Of a stretch of DNA of 64,000 bases, positions 38,395 to 51,229 are shown in pieces. The notes under the pieces were generated by a model. It did no database searches. It had not been told where the DNA came from and saw only the letters and a program-made list of their open reading frames with translations. A program made the translations under genes and the position numbers. Origin of the DNA: Allolobophora icterica (Eukaryota > Annelida > Clitellata > Crassiclitellata > Lumbricidae); assembly GCA_963556255.1 (NCBI GenBank), contig OY744607.1:2330335-2394334 (forward strand). The letters are read 5' to 3'. The stretch's first letter is position 1, and every line of letters starts with the position of its first letter.

Positions 38395-38804
38395 GTCAGT
38401 CTCTGTAAAAGACAACTAAACTCAGCATATTCTCAACAGGACCTGCAATTGTAGTTGTATTCGAACATTTATATAGCGCCACTTAAAGAACAAGACAAAT
38501 CAGAGGCGCTCTCTGCTCTAGCCTATATGATGTTAACACTTAACAACGAACTGCATTGATTTCCCATTCACTCTTAGTACACACTTGTCATTAGTCTTAA
38601 ATGTCAATAAGAACTGTCAAATGATTTTCAGTTAGCAAACATTGCTCAGATTAAAAGGAGAGTCATCAGTGTTAAGATTTTTAATTGCTGACTGATCTAG
38701 CACTCTTTAAGAAAACTCCGATGTGCTACTTGGCAACACAAGACTGGTCAAACAGTACTTTTGTGCAAGTACCTTTTCCAAAAATGTATTAACTGGTGGT
38801 TCAT

Positions 38805-39065
38805 TGGGATGCATGATAGTGTAGTGGTCAGCATACTGGAGTGTCAACCGAGAGGACCGGGATTCAAATCCCTGCCAGGGCAGAAATTTGCAGAGACTTT
38901 TGTCCTTGCCAACTCGGATATGAGTACACTGAGTGTACACTGTTGGTGGGAAGATGAGAGAGAACTGGTCACCCGCCCTCGTATGCTGAGGCTAAGGGAA
39001 TGAAGTTGCTAATACTTCATACCCATGGCTGTATCTCAGGCTAGAGCAAGGACTGCTCTTATTCT
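38805..39065 (+). repeat. tRNA-derived SINE, family 1, in a stathmin intron
   Basis: Head GATAGTGTAGTGGTCAGCAT with B box GGGATTCAAATCCC, and the same body as 32688-32975. It ends about 120 bp before the exon at 39185. Confidence 0.82.
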
Positions 39066-39184
39066 TCAGTGTGTATTGTTTGAGACACTTGCTTTGTGAG
39101 GAGGCTGATATAATTGTAGCAAAGTAGTTCTTATAGGAGGCCGATCTCAATGAGAGATTAAGGTTGTTGCGTTTATCTGTTGAG

Positions 39185-39376
39185 CTTTGTGAGGTGCAGA
39201 GGCTTGCGGCCGCCATGAAAGACCGAGAGAGAGCACAGGAGGCAAACCAGCGCCTGTCAGATATGAGCGACTCGTTCGCAAGAGAAGCATTAAAAAAGCT
39301 GGCTGAGAAGATGGAAGTGACGCAGGAAAACAAGACCAGCCAGATCAAGGCTCTTCAGGAAAAACTTCGTGAGCAT
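39185..39376 (+). CDS. Stathmin, tubulin-binding helix, repeat 1
   Basis: A 192-nt exon (64 codons, phase 0), acceptor GTTGAG, donor CAT|GTAAGT. It encodes LCEVQRLAAAMKDRERAQ and a 47-residue unit ending ALQEKLREH. The unit contains ALKKLAEKMEVTQENK, equivalent to stathmin's EKLTHKMEANKENR. An earlier in-frame acceptor near 39138 would add about 16 residues; the shorter form aligns better with the family. A complete SINE lies just upstream. Confidence 0.85.
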
Positions 39377-39849
39377 GTAAGTCAGTTCCATGATGTTATG
39401 TTACGTAGATAAATTTATGTTGTGTTTTTTTTTAAAAATAACTCGTGGGATATACCTGTAGAGCTCTAATTGTTTTATCTGGTCATTTGGCTGCCTGTTG
39501 GTCACTATTGGTGTTCATGGCTTATCAATTAGAAAGTAATAGATCTGTCAACAAATGGGAATAATTATGTTTAATCTGTTAGTTAAATCTGACAGTCAGA
39601 ACTCTTGTCTGTAGATGCCTAACTTGTCAGACCACATCTGTCAGTCTGTGATGCTACCTTTGGAAAAGTTTGAGTATAGTGAGGTTGTGTCGTAATGAGG
39701 TTGTATTCTAAAGCTCTGTTAAATTTCTGGGATTCAACATCTCTGACCGTGCTAAGTACAGCTTACTGTGATACTCGTAACAAAGAGGTTTTAACGTACG
39801 TGTGGAATTGCAATGATTCAGTCTACTTGAAAAGGTATGTTCTTCACAG

Positions 39850-39990
39850 GCTTTGCGCGTTGAAGAGGTGCGCAAGGTCGGGGATTTGTACCGCCAGGAC
39901 CTGAAGGAACGCATCGATCGTAAGCTTGAGACTGCTGGTGAGAAACGAGACAGGAAGCTGCACTCCATACAGGAACGTCTGCGACAGCAC
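39850..39990 (+). CDS. Stathmin, tubulin-binding helix, repeat 2
   Basis: A 141-nt exon of exactly 47 codons, phase 0, acceptor TTCACAG, donor CAC|GTGAGT. It encodes ALRVEEVRKVGDLYRQDLK and IDRKLETAGEKRDRKLHSI, ending QERLRQH. Length and pattern equal the repeat in the next exon and the 3' part of the previous one, so it is a duplicated tubulin-binding module. Confidence 0.9.
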
Positions 39991-40854
39991 GTGAGTATAC
40001 CTCACCGTTGTCACGTCGTAGAATTGTGTCTGCTGTTCAGGATGTGGATCCCACTTTCTTCCAGTTGTCTCTATAATTAGTAAAAATTAAATATAATATA
40101 AACTCATTTATTGTCTTCTTATGATGCACTCCGAGATCACTTCCATGGTAGGGGTTGTGCCTTCTGTACTGGCCATCTCTGACCCCTTCATCCGTGCTCT
40201 ACCCTCGGGTGAAACGTCAAATGTGTAGCCCAAATGTGATCAGATTTCTTATTACATGCTTAAAATGCATTGGCTACAAAACTCTCCCAGACCTCTAGCC
40301 TTCAAAGACTTTATGTCTTTGGCGCTATCCCAGACCTCTAGTCGTAAAATACTTAACATCTTTGGCACTTGCTATCCCGGTCAGATCAGATTTCATCTCG
40401 ATACCAGAAGCCCCGTAAAGTTGTGTACACCTCTGGGCATGTTTTCTCATTGCTAATGAAATTCAATGTTTTCAGTTCAATTCTCTGATTTGTCATGTAA
40501 AATTTGCATTTCAATATTTGTTTCATAGTGTTCATAGGAGTTTTCAAAAAGTTGCCTTGGCACAGGGACCATAACTGTTGAGACTATTTGCTGGTAGATA
40601 CACATGTTAGAATTGTTGTATGTAAGATATATACCGTACATGTATGCAAGAGACATAAATACAAGATTTGTGTAGCACATGTATTGTGAGAGATATCGCA
40701 TAAGACTTGAGTTTGAACAATGGAAGTTGGCTTAGATGATGAAAGCAGTTGCGAGGCATCTCTATGTGTTGCATGATATCTCTGTGTGTTGCATTACATC
40801 TCTGTGTTGCATACTAGTGTTTCAGTGTTCATAGAAGAATTGTGTTTGCTGCAG

Positions 40855-40995
40855 AAGACGCATATTGATAAGGTGATCGAAGCGAGCAGTAAGTTCAGCA
40901 AAGATACGGAGGAGAAGCTGATTCAGAAGATGGAGACAAACCTGAGGAATCGTGACGTGTACCTAAGCAATCTTCAGCAGCGTCTCAAGGACCAT
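40855..40995 (+). CDS. Stathmin, tubulin-binding helix, repeat 3
   Basis: A 141-nt exon of 47 codons, phase 0, acceptor GCTGCAG, donor CAT|GTATGT. It encodes THIDKVIEASSKFSKDTEEK and IQKMETNLRNRD, ending NLQQRLKDH. It is the closest of the three units to the vertebrate sequence ([20 protein letters not shown]), including the FSK and KME core. Confidence 0.92.
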
Positions 40996-41527
40996 GTATG
41001 TTCTTCAGTCTCTGGAAGTGGTTGATATTAATTTGGCAATTGTATATATAGGGATGTTTGATCGATATTCAAGCCGCTGTGGCAGTTTGGTAACTACTGT
41101 CAGAGAGCTTCATTGTTGGAACCGCCTTCCACAGGTAAATATTGTGGCTTGGGCTCCTCAGTCTTTCTCTTCCACTGTTATTTGTTAGCAATAGCACTGA
41201 CTTGAGTTGAGAGGCCTCTGAATTTATAAATGCTAAATTTATTACAATTACAATTTGCTTTAATGCTGGACAGTTCTGGTTCTGTGAGTATTCGAACCAC
41301 ATTAACACTACTGTCAGGAAACTTAACTTTGTTTCTACATGGTTTAAGTCCACTGTGTTACTGTATTGATGTCATCGACTTAACTTATTCTTGGACTTTT
41401 CTTTAAAATAGGTACTGAAAGAAACTACAGTTTAATTGGAATTGAGTGTATATTATTTTTGTCATATTTTTAAAGCATCGTTGTCAAATAATTCAATTAG
41501 CATCAATGGCACTGTTATTAGACATGA

Positions 41528-41782
41528 GGTTAGAATAAGTGTAGTGGTTAGTGCACTGAACTGTCAGGGCAGAAATTTGGTGTGAGATTTCTACTCCACC
41601 TGTGGCCCCTAGCCAACGCAGGTAAATCTATGAGTACACTTGCATTATGAGTGGGACGATGAGATGGTGGGGGAGAGGACTGGCGACCCACACTCATATG
41701 CTCAGGTTAAGAAACGAAGTTGCTAACGCTTTATGCCCATGGCTGCCCTGATCGTGGCTAGCCTCGGGGACCGCTCTTCTTC
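41528..41782 (+). repeat. tRNA-derived SINE, family 1, internally deleted
   Basis: Head AAGTGTAGTGGTTAGTGCAC runs directly into CAGGGCAGAAATTTGG, so the B-box part is deleted. The rest matches family 1. It lies in the last stathmin intron. Confidence 0.75.
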
Positions 41783-41915
41783 TAGACTATGCAAGTGAGG
41801 TTAGACTATGAGATTATTATTATTAAGTCGTATATGAAATGCATGCAAATGAGGGTAAACTATGAGATTTGAGGTGAGACCACATAAGTGATGTTGAGAT
41901 TGTTTTCTTGTCCAG

Positions 41916-42062
41916 GATCGTCGAATTCATGAAGTGAGGAAGAACAAACTGAACCAGTCGTCATCCGAGGAAAGCGTCGGCAACGTCAACGACTCCACAA
42001 ATGACTCGATGCTGGACTCGATCTGCCTCGATGCTTCAGGCTTGGCGTGTGAAGGAGAGTAA
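41916..42062 (+). CDS. Stathmin, C-terminal exon
   Basis: A 147-nt terminal coding exon, acceptor TTGTCCAG, stop TAA at 42060-42062. It begins DRRIHEVRKNK, nearly identical to the stathmin C-terminal motif DKHIEEVRKNK, and continues into a Ser/Asp/Asn-rich tail longer than that of human STMN1. A possible AATAAA polyadenylation signal lies near 42459. Confidence 0.93.
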   Translation, partial: DRRIHEVRKNKLNQSSSEESVGNVNDSTNDSMLDSICLDASGLACEGE

Positions 42063-42963
42063 GCAAATGGCTGAAAAGGTTTCGGGGAAATTCAGGACTG
42101 AACACAAGAGTTCCCACAAGTAACTGTTGTTTTGACGTTGCAGAATCCTCGAAGTTTCTAATCCAGGCAGAGGCATTTGCATCAAAGCGTTGTCACTTGC
42201 TTGATAATTAATAAGCCCTGTCTTGTTTCGTTGTTGGCTTTTGCGGACTAAGTGTTGGGGATTTGTGGCATTCATTTCAGGATTTCTTTCACTGGGCTTT
42301 AATTCTGTGTTGGATTTATTTTCTTGGCAAGACTCTTATGGTGTGAAGGTTTCGTTGTTTTGCTGGACATTCGTGTAAACACCAGAAATGCGCATCTACT
42401 GTAGTTAAATTTGGTTGTGTTAAGGTGTTTCATTAACGTTTCATTGTGTTGTTTAAAAAATAAAATAGTTGTCAAGTAGATCGTCGTTAATAGTGTCCTC
42501 GTATGTTTTAAAGGATAACAAATCATACAGGTTCAGTAACAACTGCTTTCATTAGATCTTTTCAAGATGTGGCTTAAAACTTGCACCTAAATTTCAGCTA
42601 ACATTAATTAAAATATTTCCTGAATGGCAGGAAAAATTTTATTTAACGTTGGCTGAAGTTTAGCAGAATGGCAGAAGTCTGTGATGATTGTTTGGGTTTT
42701 CGTAGAGTAATATGGCAAAACCATACATCCAGTGGTGGGACTACACCAGGGCAAGTCAGGGCAAATGCCCTGGTAAATTAGCTGTTGCCCTGTCAGAATT
42801 TTGCTCTGCTCAGAATTTGTTAGCCATAGATCTCCTCTGCACTGGTTACTTGTATGACTGCCCTGACTATGCCCTGGGTAAAAAAAGTCGGGTGCAGCCG
42901 CTGCATACATTCTCCAATTCCTCCATGCATAACTTTTGTTCAGACCTGCATTGACCTAGACTG

Positions 42964-44520
42964 CAGGCATGTCAAACTCAAGTCTAAGGATGGGCCGCTA
43001 AAGCTATCGCGCCGCCATCCTCGGGCCGCACTACACCTAACTTACAATTTGCAAATCGTCGTATTCGACATATACTCATTATAGGCCTACTAGCATTAAT
43101 AAGAGTGAATAGCAAAAATGACATTTCACAGATGTAAATGGTAATTGAAAATACTGTATTTATAAACTGTCCTTAACAGTACTATTATTTTAGTTCTCAA
43201 ATGTTACAAAAGTTACATTGCTAAGTTTAAAAATGAAACCGTCTTAAGCATTATTGTTTCAAATATTTCTGCCACTACTAACGTAGTAATAAACAGGTTT
43301 CTTATTTTTTTCTGTCCTGATGTGACATCTCTTTTGTGCTACAAGTCCTTCTATATCCGGTTTCATTCCATGAGCGACAGCGACTTTCATGACAGATGAC
43401 CATCAGTGAGCCTTGATCGGTGAGGTGTCTTCGTAGCATTCATGCGAGAAAATAGCTGTTCACGCATATATGTACAAACATGGCAAGAATCTTGGAAGCA
43501 AACGTGAGCATTTCTACATATCGATCTGGCAAGTACCTGTAGAACTCTGGCACTCCAAGCTCTTTATCCTTCGACGTTCTGCTGCCCGCCTTGTAGGCCG
43601 AATCCCCAAGTTTGGCAGAGTGTCTGCGTATATGAGGGATGTCCTCCGCTGGCTCCCCTACCCACAGCGCATCACTTACCGAATCTCTGCCTTGGTCTGG
43701 CAGTGCTTTGAGGGCTTGGCCCCTCCATACCTGCGGGAGCTGTCCCGTCCCACTTCATGTTCGCAGCATCGTTGTTCTCTGCACTCGGCTACGCAAACTG
43801 AACTTATTGTTCCCCGCGTGCGGACAGCCATACGGCAGCGCCGTGCCTTCTCTCTGGCTGGCTTCATAACCTAAAATGGGCTCCATACCAAGCTCCGCCA
43901 AATACCAATTTCACCCTGTTTCTTATATACTGTGCTCAAAACTGCATTGTTCGACTTCGGTTGGGCTGGGAGTGCTCCTTATCAGGCAATCTTGAAAGAG
44001 CGCTATATGAAACTGCTTTAATAATGATATTTATTTTTTGTCTTCATTATGGAATCGGACTGCTTTTCTATGAGCTGTATATGATCAGGTGCATTTTCAA
44101 CATTGTACAAAAAAGGGGATACGAACAAGACAGTCGCTTGCAACTTGACAGCCAAAACAATTATGACCGCTATAGCTCCGTTAGGCTTTTAGGTTTCCAA
44201 CGACAGTTTACTCAGATGAGGTTGCTCTAGCCTCGTCCGCCAATCACCGTCATGTCCACAGCACTATTCATCAGCCGCATGCTCAACCTTGCCCTTGCCC
44301 AGCAGAAGGTTTGTCCTGCACAAGCCAATGGTGTTGTCAATGAATCACCCAATTTCCCAATGAGTTGTACACACGAAATCAGACCTGGAGTCTAAGCGTG
44401 TGAATGGGTGTCGTATTAGGGCCTTGGGATTTTAGCGGGCCAGTTTCGCGGGCCAGCGGGCCGCACAGAACCTCAGTGCGGGCCGCATGCGGCCCGCGGG
44501 CCGCATGTTTGACATGCGTG
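42964..44520. mobile_element. Probable hAT-like element, interrupted by a LINE fragment
   Basis: Left end CAGGCATGTCAAACTCAAG and right end, read inward, CACGCATGTCAAACATG. GGGCCGC-rich subterminal sequence is present at both sides. A LINE 3' end lies inside. No 8-bp duplication is seen, so the borders may have decayed. Confidence 0.55.
43545..44025 (+). pseudogene. LINE ORF2 C-terminus and 3' tail (CR1/L2-like)
   Basis: The frame encodes LRRSAARLVGRIPKFGRVS, LRWLPYPQRITYRISALVWQ, CFEGLAPPYLRELSRP and VPRVRTAIRQRRAFSLAGF, then stops. This is the typical end of CR1/L2/Jockey-type ORF2 proteins (AAARLI…LHWLPV…I.YKI…GLAPPYL…RAFSVAGP). After the stop, related codons continue (LFDFGWAGSAP, ERYMKLL) in another frame, so a frameshift or deletion has occurred. 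The tail AGCGCTATATGAAACTGC matches tails scattered elsewhere in the window. It is nested inside a degenerate hAT-like element. Confidence 0.8.
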
Positions 44521-45208
44521 AGTCCTAGAGGCTGTACTCGTTCAAATCTTTTTCCCAATAATTGGGTTGGAGTAACATAGCAAAATTCAAATAGTATATT
44601 TATAATGGAAGTAGTGGTTTTTCTCATAAAATTCGTGATTTGAGTCGTGTTGTTATGAACTGTCAGAACCGATCATATTTTAAAGCTTATTTGGAAAGCA
44701 GTGATCATTTATATCTTGCTACTTGTATCAATCACTGCAGGGATTGCTGGAGTTCCAAGAAACATTTGGGACACTGGACCCATTTTTTTTGTTTGGAAAC
44801 AAATGAATCATGAGTTTTTCATTTGTGGCAATACACAACTGTGTGTATTGCCACAATAGGTGGCATGATGGCATTCTGATAATGCTTTGGAATCTCATCG
44901 ATTTCTGCCTTTGGGGTTAAAATGCCAGTGCTCCATCATAAACTTGACAACTAGCGAGCAGGGGATTTTTAAGAAATTTCCACTGGTGGGGATATTTTGA
45001 AAAAGGGCTTTTTTGTGTAATTTTAAGTCAAAAGGCAATGAATCAGAGAAACTTGGAAGAGAACATATTTTAAACAAATTATCAAAATGCACTCATTATA
45101 TTATTAATGACGATTTCAACTTTCAAGTCTCAATGTCATAATAAAATAAAATCATTTCTTCATCGGTGGAGACTGGTGGTACTAAAAGGGGCAAAATCCA
45201 CTGGTGGG

Positions 45209-45403
45209 CATAGGCGTAATTTGTGGGGGGTACGAGGGTACCCGTACCCCACTTTTTGGACTGGGGTGTGCCGTACACCCACTTTTTGAACAGTGCTAAT
45301 CAATATTTTATTATTGTGCCTTCCCAGAGATCGCAGTCTCCACCTTTCTTCGTGTATGTAAGAAATTGGTACCCCCACTTTTTAGACCAAAGTAACGCCC
45401 CTG
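45209..45403. mobile_element. hAT-type MITE, family with GTACCCCCCAC ends (copy 1)
   Basis: 195 bp with ends CATAGGCGTAATTTGTGGGG and AGTAACGCCCCTG, homologous to the copy at 46502-46824 but without a central segment. A target duplication is not evident. Confidence 0.7.
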
Positions 45404-45429
45404 CACAAGTCTACCAAATAACTACGATT

Positions 45430-45668
45430 TAACTTTTCTCAGAAAACTTGAACAAACACCCGGAACATCGTAAAACACATATTTTGATCATGAGAAATTA
45501 AATAATTAATGCTCTAATTACTGTATAAAGTAGTTCAGTCTGAAATACAGCTTCATCAAGTTCATCATACTAGTCCATGTCGCCTCTTGATGACTATATT
45601 ACCAACAAAGTTTACAAAACGTTCTATGAATTTGTGCAGGTATAATCGACGCCCACAGAGTAGGACCT
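45430..45668 (-). repeat. Interspersed repeat, inverted relative to 51000-51225
   Basis: The reverse complement shares CTCTGTGGGCG, TTCATAGAAC, CTGTATTTCAGACTG, AATTTCTCATGA-like sequence and GATGTTCCGGGTGTTTGTTC with 51000-51225. The family is unknown. Confidence 0.65.
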
Positions 45669-45681
45669 TAAAGGTTATAAG

Positions 45682-46275
45682 CAGTGGCGGCGATCTTGTC
45701 TGAGAGGTGGGGGAGGGGGACAAAGTCGGCCATAGTCTGATCGATGACTTTTTTTAGGAATTCATGTCCCCCCCAAAAATTATCACAAATTTTAAAACTT
45801 TAGGGAATTCATCTCCACAAAATCTTTAAGACTTTTCAACAAATTCATCTCTGAAAAAGTTGATGACCTTTTTTTCCGTACACTTTTTCTCGGATCTCAT
45901 CTTCCAAAAAATATACAAACTCATCTTCGAAAAAAGTTGATGACCTTTTTTTTAGGCATTCGCCTCTTTTACACCTTTTCCTTAGAGTCTCGCAACAATG
46001 TCATTACCTTTTTCTTACGAATTCGTATAGAACATTTCTCGCCTTTTTTCTCAATTGTTCCCCCAAAAATTTCCTCACAAAAATTTTTCTTATTTTCACT
46101 GAATTTTCGGGGGACACTTCTGCAAGAAACTTGAGTTTTTACCTCTTCTGCTCAAAAAGTCACTGAAAACCCTCACGCACAGTTACATTTCTTGGCCTTT
46201 TTTGGTGTTTCTTCAAATATTTTGGGGGGAAATGTATGGCGTGTCCCCCCTCGACCCCTTAGATCGCCGCCCATG
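45682..46275. mobile_element. hAT-type MITE, GGCGGCGATC family (copy 1)
   Basis: 594 bp with ends CAGTGGCGGCGATC and, inward from the right, CATGGGCGGCGATC. The interior is rich in CCCCCC and in TTTTT…GAATTC(G)TC repeats. No clean target duplication is seen. Confidence 0.7.
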
Positions 46276-46501
46276 TATAGGGTGAGAATTGTTGAGGGGT
46301 TCAATACCTCTCAATGGCGTTCCAGAGCATAGCCCTCATCCATCATCTAGGGTTTATAGGCTTACAGCTTATAGGCTTAAAGAGAAAGTTGATCCAATGA
46401 CTTGGGGGCATAGACGCCCCTGCAAGCATCTCATGTAAGGTAGGTAAAAGCTGTACAACGGACGTTACAATGCGGACCTAACCAAACAAGTTGGTATTAA
46501 C

Positions 46502-46824
46502 CATAGGCGTAATTTGTGGGGGGTACGAGGGGTACCCGTACCCCCCACTTTTTGGACCGAGGGGTACTGTACCCCCCACTTTTTAAACAATGTCAATCAA
46601 TATTTTTTTATTGTGCCTTCCCAGAGAATGCAGTCTCTGCCAAAGTGCGAAAGTACTTAGATACACAGGTAAATCGAGAGCCAAAATTAATGAGAATACT
46701 GACAGGGAATATGTTCAAAATGGCCACCATGCGAAAAGCGAAAGTGGAGAAGAAATTGGTACTCCCCACTTTTTAGACCAAAGTATTAGTACCCCCCACT
46801 TTTTAGACTAAAGTTACGCCTCTG
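46502..46824. mobile_element. hAT-type MITE, family with GTACCCCCCAC ends (copy 2)
   Basis: 323 bp between perfect 8-bp duplications GTATTAAC (46494-46501 and 46825-46832). Ends are CATAGGCGTAA and, inward from the right, CAGAGGCGTAAC. Part of it (ATGCGAAAAGCGAAAG…) recurs near 52250-52320. Confidence 0.88.
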
Positions 46825-46989
46825 GTATTAACCGATTCCAAACTTGGTTGAACAAGCTTCTTCAGCTGATACACGTAGGCCTATTCCTGATTTTGGACAA
46901 CTATTCCGTAACTGCTCGTTTTGCTATAGTCTCTAATTCATTTCAGTCTCAACCTATAACTTACTTTTTTCAAATGGCTTATCACCATA

Positions 46990-47172
46990 CAGGGGCGTCT
47001 AACCCCTCTCCCCGAAGTCGTTGGAGCAACTTCCCCTTCCGTCCCTCCTCTTCCCCCTTACCCTTACTCCCCCTACCCCGCCAATAATGATATCATATAC
47101 ACTGAGAGATCTCCTCAGCTATTTTTGGGATGGAGCATTTGATCCAAGGTTTCTATGGAGTAGACGCCTCTG
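46990..47172. mobile_element. hAT-type MITE, CAGGGGCGTCTA family (copy 1)
   Basis: 183 bp between perfect 8-bp duplications TCACCATA (46982-46989 and 47173-47180). Ends are CAGGGGCGTCTA and, inward from the right, CAGAGGCGTCTA. Confidence 0.9.
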
Positions 47173-47179
47173 TCACCAT

Positions 47180-48765
47180 AGGCTGCCTCTCTCACAACTG
47201 ATTTTCTGGTATTGGAATGCGATTTCGATTAGAAGAGACACAGCTTTCGTTATGATACCTCGTGAATTATGATAACAACCCCATAGAAATTTTAATATTA
47301 GGTTAGATTAGATGGGAGAAGGGATCTTGCAGAACAGTGTGGTGTCACACTGTGGACACGGCTACGCTTAGCCGAGCTTTTGGTAGGCCTAGGCCTACAA
47401 GAGAAACACAAGGTGAGGGAGAAAATCAACTTTAGATGTCAGCAAAGTAGACTTTGATTCTCAAGGAGATGGATCAAGGGATATAGATCAAAAATAGAAA
47501 TTTTCAAACATACAGTAAGTTATGGGATTGATGTTCGCCCGTTTAAGCTAGCCCCAGAATTTTTGTAGCGCCACTATATTGAGTCGATATTATCTAAGAA
47601 CATCGAGCCTGAGTTGATTCGGTCAAAGTACACCGCTTCCTAACAGGCGGGCAGCTCAAAACGGAACTCAGTTTTAACAAATGTAATGAACGGAGATAAG
47701 CAGCAGTTTACGATTCGTGTTTTTCAGTGTGACGAACTAATTTCACTACTGCGTACTCCATATTTACAATGTAATTTGATGCAAGACCTACACTGTAACC
47801 TGGAATACCCGGTTTAGATATCAGTAGAGTAGCGATATTGAAGTTGTCACTTAAGTGTATACTTAATTCACCCGTTGCGTTTGTCTTTTTTTTATAGAAG
47901 TCGTTTGTCCCCAAATATGACATCATCGCTAGAATGACGTAATTTTCCTCTATTGTCCCATCAGATTCATTTCCGTCAAAAGCGCTGTAGACGAAAGACG
48001 TCGAAGAACTTTTTACATTGAATCATTGAAAACGATGATAAAGACGACGAAATACGGCGAATATGATGAAGAAAATGATGACCAACAGTTCCTGAACTGA
48101 GCGGCAGTCGATCATCGAAGTGAAAAAGAAATTCTTCGTAATGTAAGACAGAAATCTTATCATCGTTATTTCAACGACCGAAAATAATCGGTCAGTAAGT
48201 AAGGAGGTATGACAAAACATGAAATTGTAGCTTAACTTGATGCACGTAAGAAGTGATTACTAAAACAAATAAGATAATGAAGTATTGTCTCCTAATCATA
48301 GTAAAATTTAGAAGGTCTTCTGTCAGTCGCATACAGTCAGATAGAGTTAGACGGTCAAAAGACGACCGAAAAAGGGACAAACACACATACAGTCGAAAGC
48401 CATGACAACCGGCAATATGACGTCATTTTCATAGACATAATAGTCCCATTAATGTCGACCAGGTAACGGAAGAATGTAGATTACTCTAAGGAAGGCTAAT
48501 ATGACGTCATATACTTTGGACCACAGACGTCAGTTTTATGTAGATAATTGAAGTGCATTATTACGTCATTATGTATAATTCGTATAGATTCCAGAGAGGC
48601 GTTGAAAGAAACCATTCTGCGCAGTTGAAACACGTCTGAAGACGAAAGAAGGTTGGTTCTGGAGATTTCTGAATAAGAAGAATGAAGGCGAATTTGCCAC
48701 AGAATGATGTCCTCAACATCTGGTCAACATGCATAACCTCAACGTTTGAAAAACTACATGAAGTC
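47180..48765. other. Region without recognised genes
   Basis: Unique-looking sequence between two hAT-type MITEs and a minisatellite. No protein similarity recognised on either strand. Confidence 0.5.
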
Positions 48766-49135
48766 AGCTGAATCAACTACAATACGCCAGCTTATGGTCA
48801 ACTACATCACGCTACCTTATGGCCAACTACACTGCGCCAGCTTATCATGGTCGACTATGATTGCGCCAGCGTATGGTCAACTACATTGCCCCAGCTTATC
48901 ATGGTCAACTACATTACGCCAGCGTATGGTCAACTACACTGCACCAGCTTATCATGGTCGATTATGATTGCGCCAGCGTATGGTCAACTACATTGCCCCA
49001 GCTTATCATGGTCAACTACATTGCGCCAGCGTATGGTCAACTACATTGCCCCAGCTTATGCTCGACTACACTGCGCCAGCGTATGGTCAACTTACATCGT
49101 GCCAGCGTATGGTCAACTACATCGCGTGTGGTGAG
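48765..49135 (+). repeat. Minisatellite of GGTCAACTACATTGCGCCAG units
   Basis: About 14 units of 24-29 bp built on TATGGTCAACTACA followed by TTGCGCCAGC or TTGCCCCAGC, with the optional insertion TTATCA. A higher-order unit of about 108 bp recurs (48862-48970 with 48972-49080). Confidence 0.9.
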
Positions 49136-49138
49136 TGA

Positions 49139-49655
<517 letters not shown>

Positions 49656-49677
49656 TTGTGGGTTGGGTGGATGAGTT

Positions 49678-49847
49678 CAGGGGCGTCTATCCCCCCTAAA
49701 TTGTCATTGGAGCAACTTCCCATTTCCCCCTCTTCTTCCCCCTGCCCCTTCCTTCCCCCATAAAATGGTGGCACATACACTGACAGATCTCCCCCCATTT
49801 CTTGGATGGAGCATTTGCTCCAAGGTTTATATGGTGTAGACGCCCTG
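49678..49847. mobile_element. hAT-type MITE, CAGGGGCGTCTA family (copy 2)
   Basis: 170 bp, homologous to 46990-47172. Flanks are GATGAGTT and GGTGAGTT, an 8-bp duplication with one mismatch. Confidence 0.85.
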
Positions 49848-49988
49848 GGTGAGTTTGGTGGTGGGCCACTGGGTGGTAGGATACAATGGGAGCGCGGTAC
49901 CTGTGTAACTGCATGAGAAGCCGAGCACAATGATCGCTGAGACTGGAACATGTAGCTTCCTGATGTATGTCAGTGCGGTGCCGACAAA

Positions 49989-50200
49989 CATGGGCGGCGA
50001 TCCCGGAGGTCAAGGGGGACAAGACCCCACCTTTAACAGTGGGGGACACACCATACACCCCCACCCCTAATTTTGAAGAAACAGCAAAGAAATAAAGATT
50101 TCTTTCTCGCGTGGGCGTGAAAATTTTTTTAACCTTTTTTTACCAGATCAGTTCAAAAGTGTCCATCCCTCCCCCCTGTCTAACTAGATCGCCGCCAGTG
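49989..50200. mobile_element. hAT-type MITE, GGCGGCGATC family (copy 2)
   Basis: 212 bp between perfect 8-bp duplications CCGACAAA (49981-49988 and 50201-50208). Ends are CATGGGCGGCGATC and, inward from the right, CACTGGCGGCGATC. Confidence 0.88.
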
Positions 50201-50348
50201 CCGACAAACGAGGATAATCGTGTATTTTATTCTTTCCTATGATGATACCAATCTGTCATAACGTGTAAAAATAACCTCAGTGGTTTTATTGTATTTCAAT
50301 AGGTATGTGGCTGGCGGCGATGATTCTGCCCTTTGGCTCTGTGTCGTC

Positions 50349-50349
<1 letters not shown>

Positions 50350-50434
<85 letters not shown>

Positions 50435-50790
50435 TGTGTGTGTGGGTGGGTGTGTATGGGTGTGTGTGTGGGTGTGTGTGTGTGTGGGTGTGTGTGTGGG
50501 TGGGTGGGTGTGTGTGTGTTTGGGTTTGTGTGTGACCTGCTGAGCCTCTGGCGCGGCTTGAAATCCCGTAAGCTCATGAAGGCAGGGGGCCTCTGGCGCG
50601 GCGTAAGACCCCGTAAGCCCATAGGTTGTGTGTGTGTGGGGGGGGTGGGTGTGGGGGTGTGTGTGTGTGTGTCGGTGTGTGTGGGTGAGTGTGTGTGTGT
50701 GTGTGGGTGTGTGGGTGAGTGTGTGTGGTGTGTGTGTATGTGTGTCTGTGTGTCTGTGTGTGTATGTGTGTGCGTGTGTGGTTGTGATTG
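50350..50790 (+). repeat. (GT)n and GTGGGTGT repeats
   Basis: Pure GT at 50350-50430, then GTGGGTGT variants, with a short duplicated unique segment (CTCTGGCGCGGC…CCCGTAAGC at 50547 and 50591) in the middle. Confidence 0.9.
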
Positions 50791-50999
50791 GAAGGAAGGA
50801 GAGACGGAAGTGGAGTCAAGATGGCCGAGGAATCAATGCCTAAAATACTCAGAAATGTCAACTGCACGCTCTTCCTCAACCACTCAGCAAGAAGCCTGAG
50901 GAAGCGCCGTTAAGCTACCCCAGAGGGGTTCTCAGATGGAGCCCCAAGATCAGTGGACAATTCCGCAAGGCCAAAGACCAACTCAGGGTTCGAGACGCC

Positions 51000-51228
51000 T
51001 ACCCACTCTGTGGGCGCCATGCGCACCAACGGTTTTCGGTTATACATGAGCGAAGTTCATAGAACAGTTTTGTATACTTTGTTGATATTAAGTCATTAAA
51101 TGTTGACAACATGTCAGTATTGTGAACTTGAACTGTATTTCAGACTGTACTAGTAATTACGCATTAGTTATTTAGTTTCTCATGAAAAAAACATTTATGT
51201 TATACGATGTTCCGGGTGTTTGTTCAAG
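51000..51228 (+). repeat. Interspersed repeat, partner of 45430-45668
   Basis: Same family as above, roughly 70 percent similar by eye. No coding capacity recognised. Confidence 0.65.
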
Positions 51229-51229
51229 A

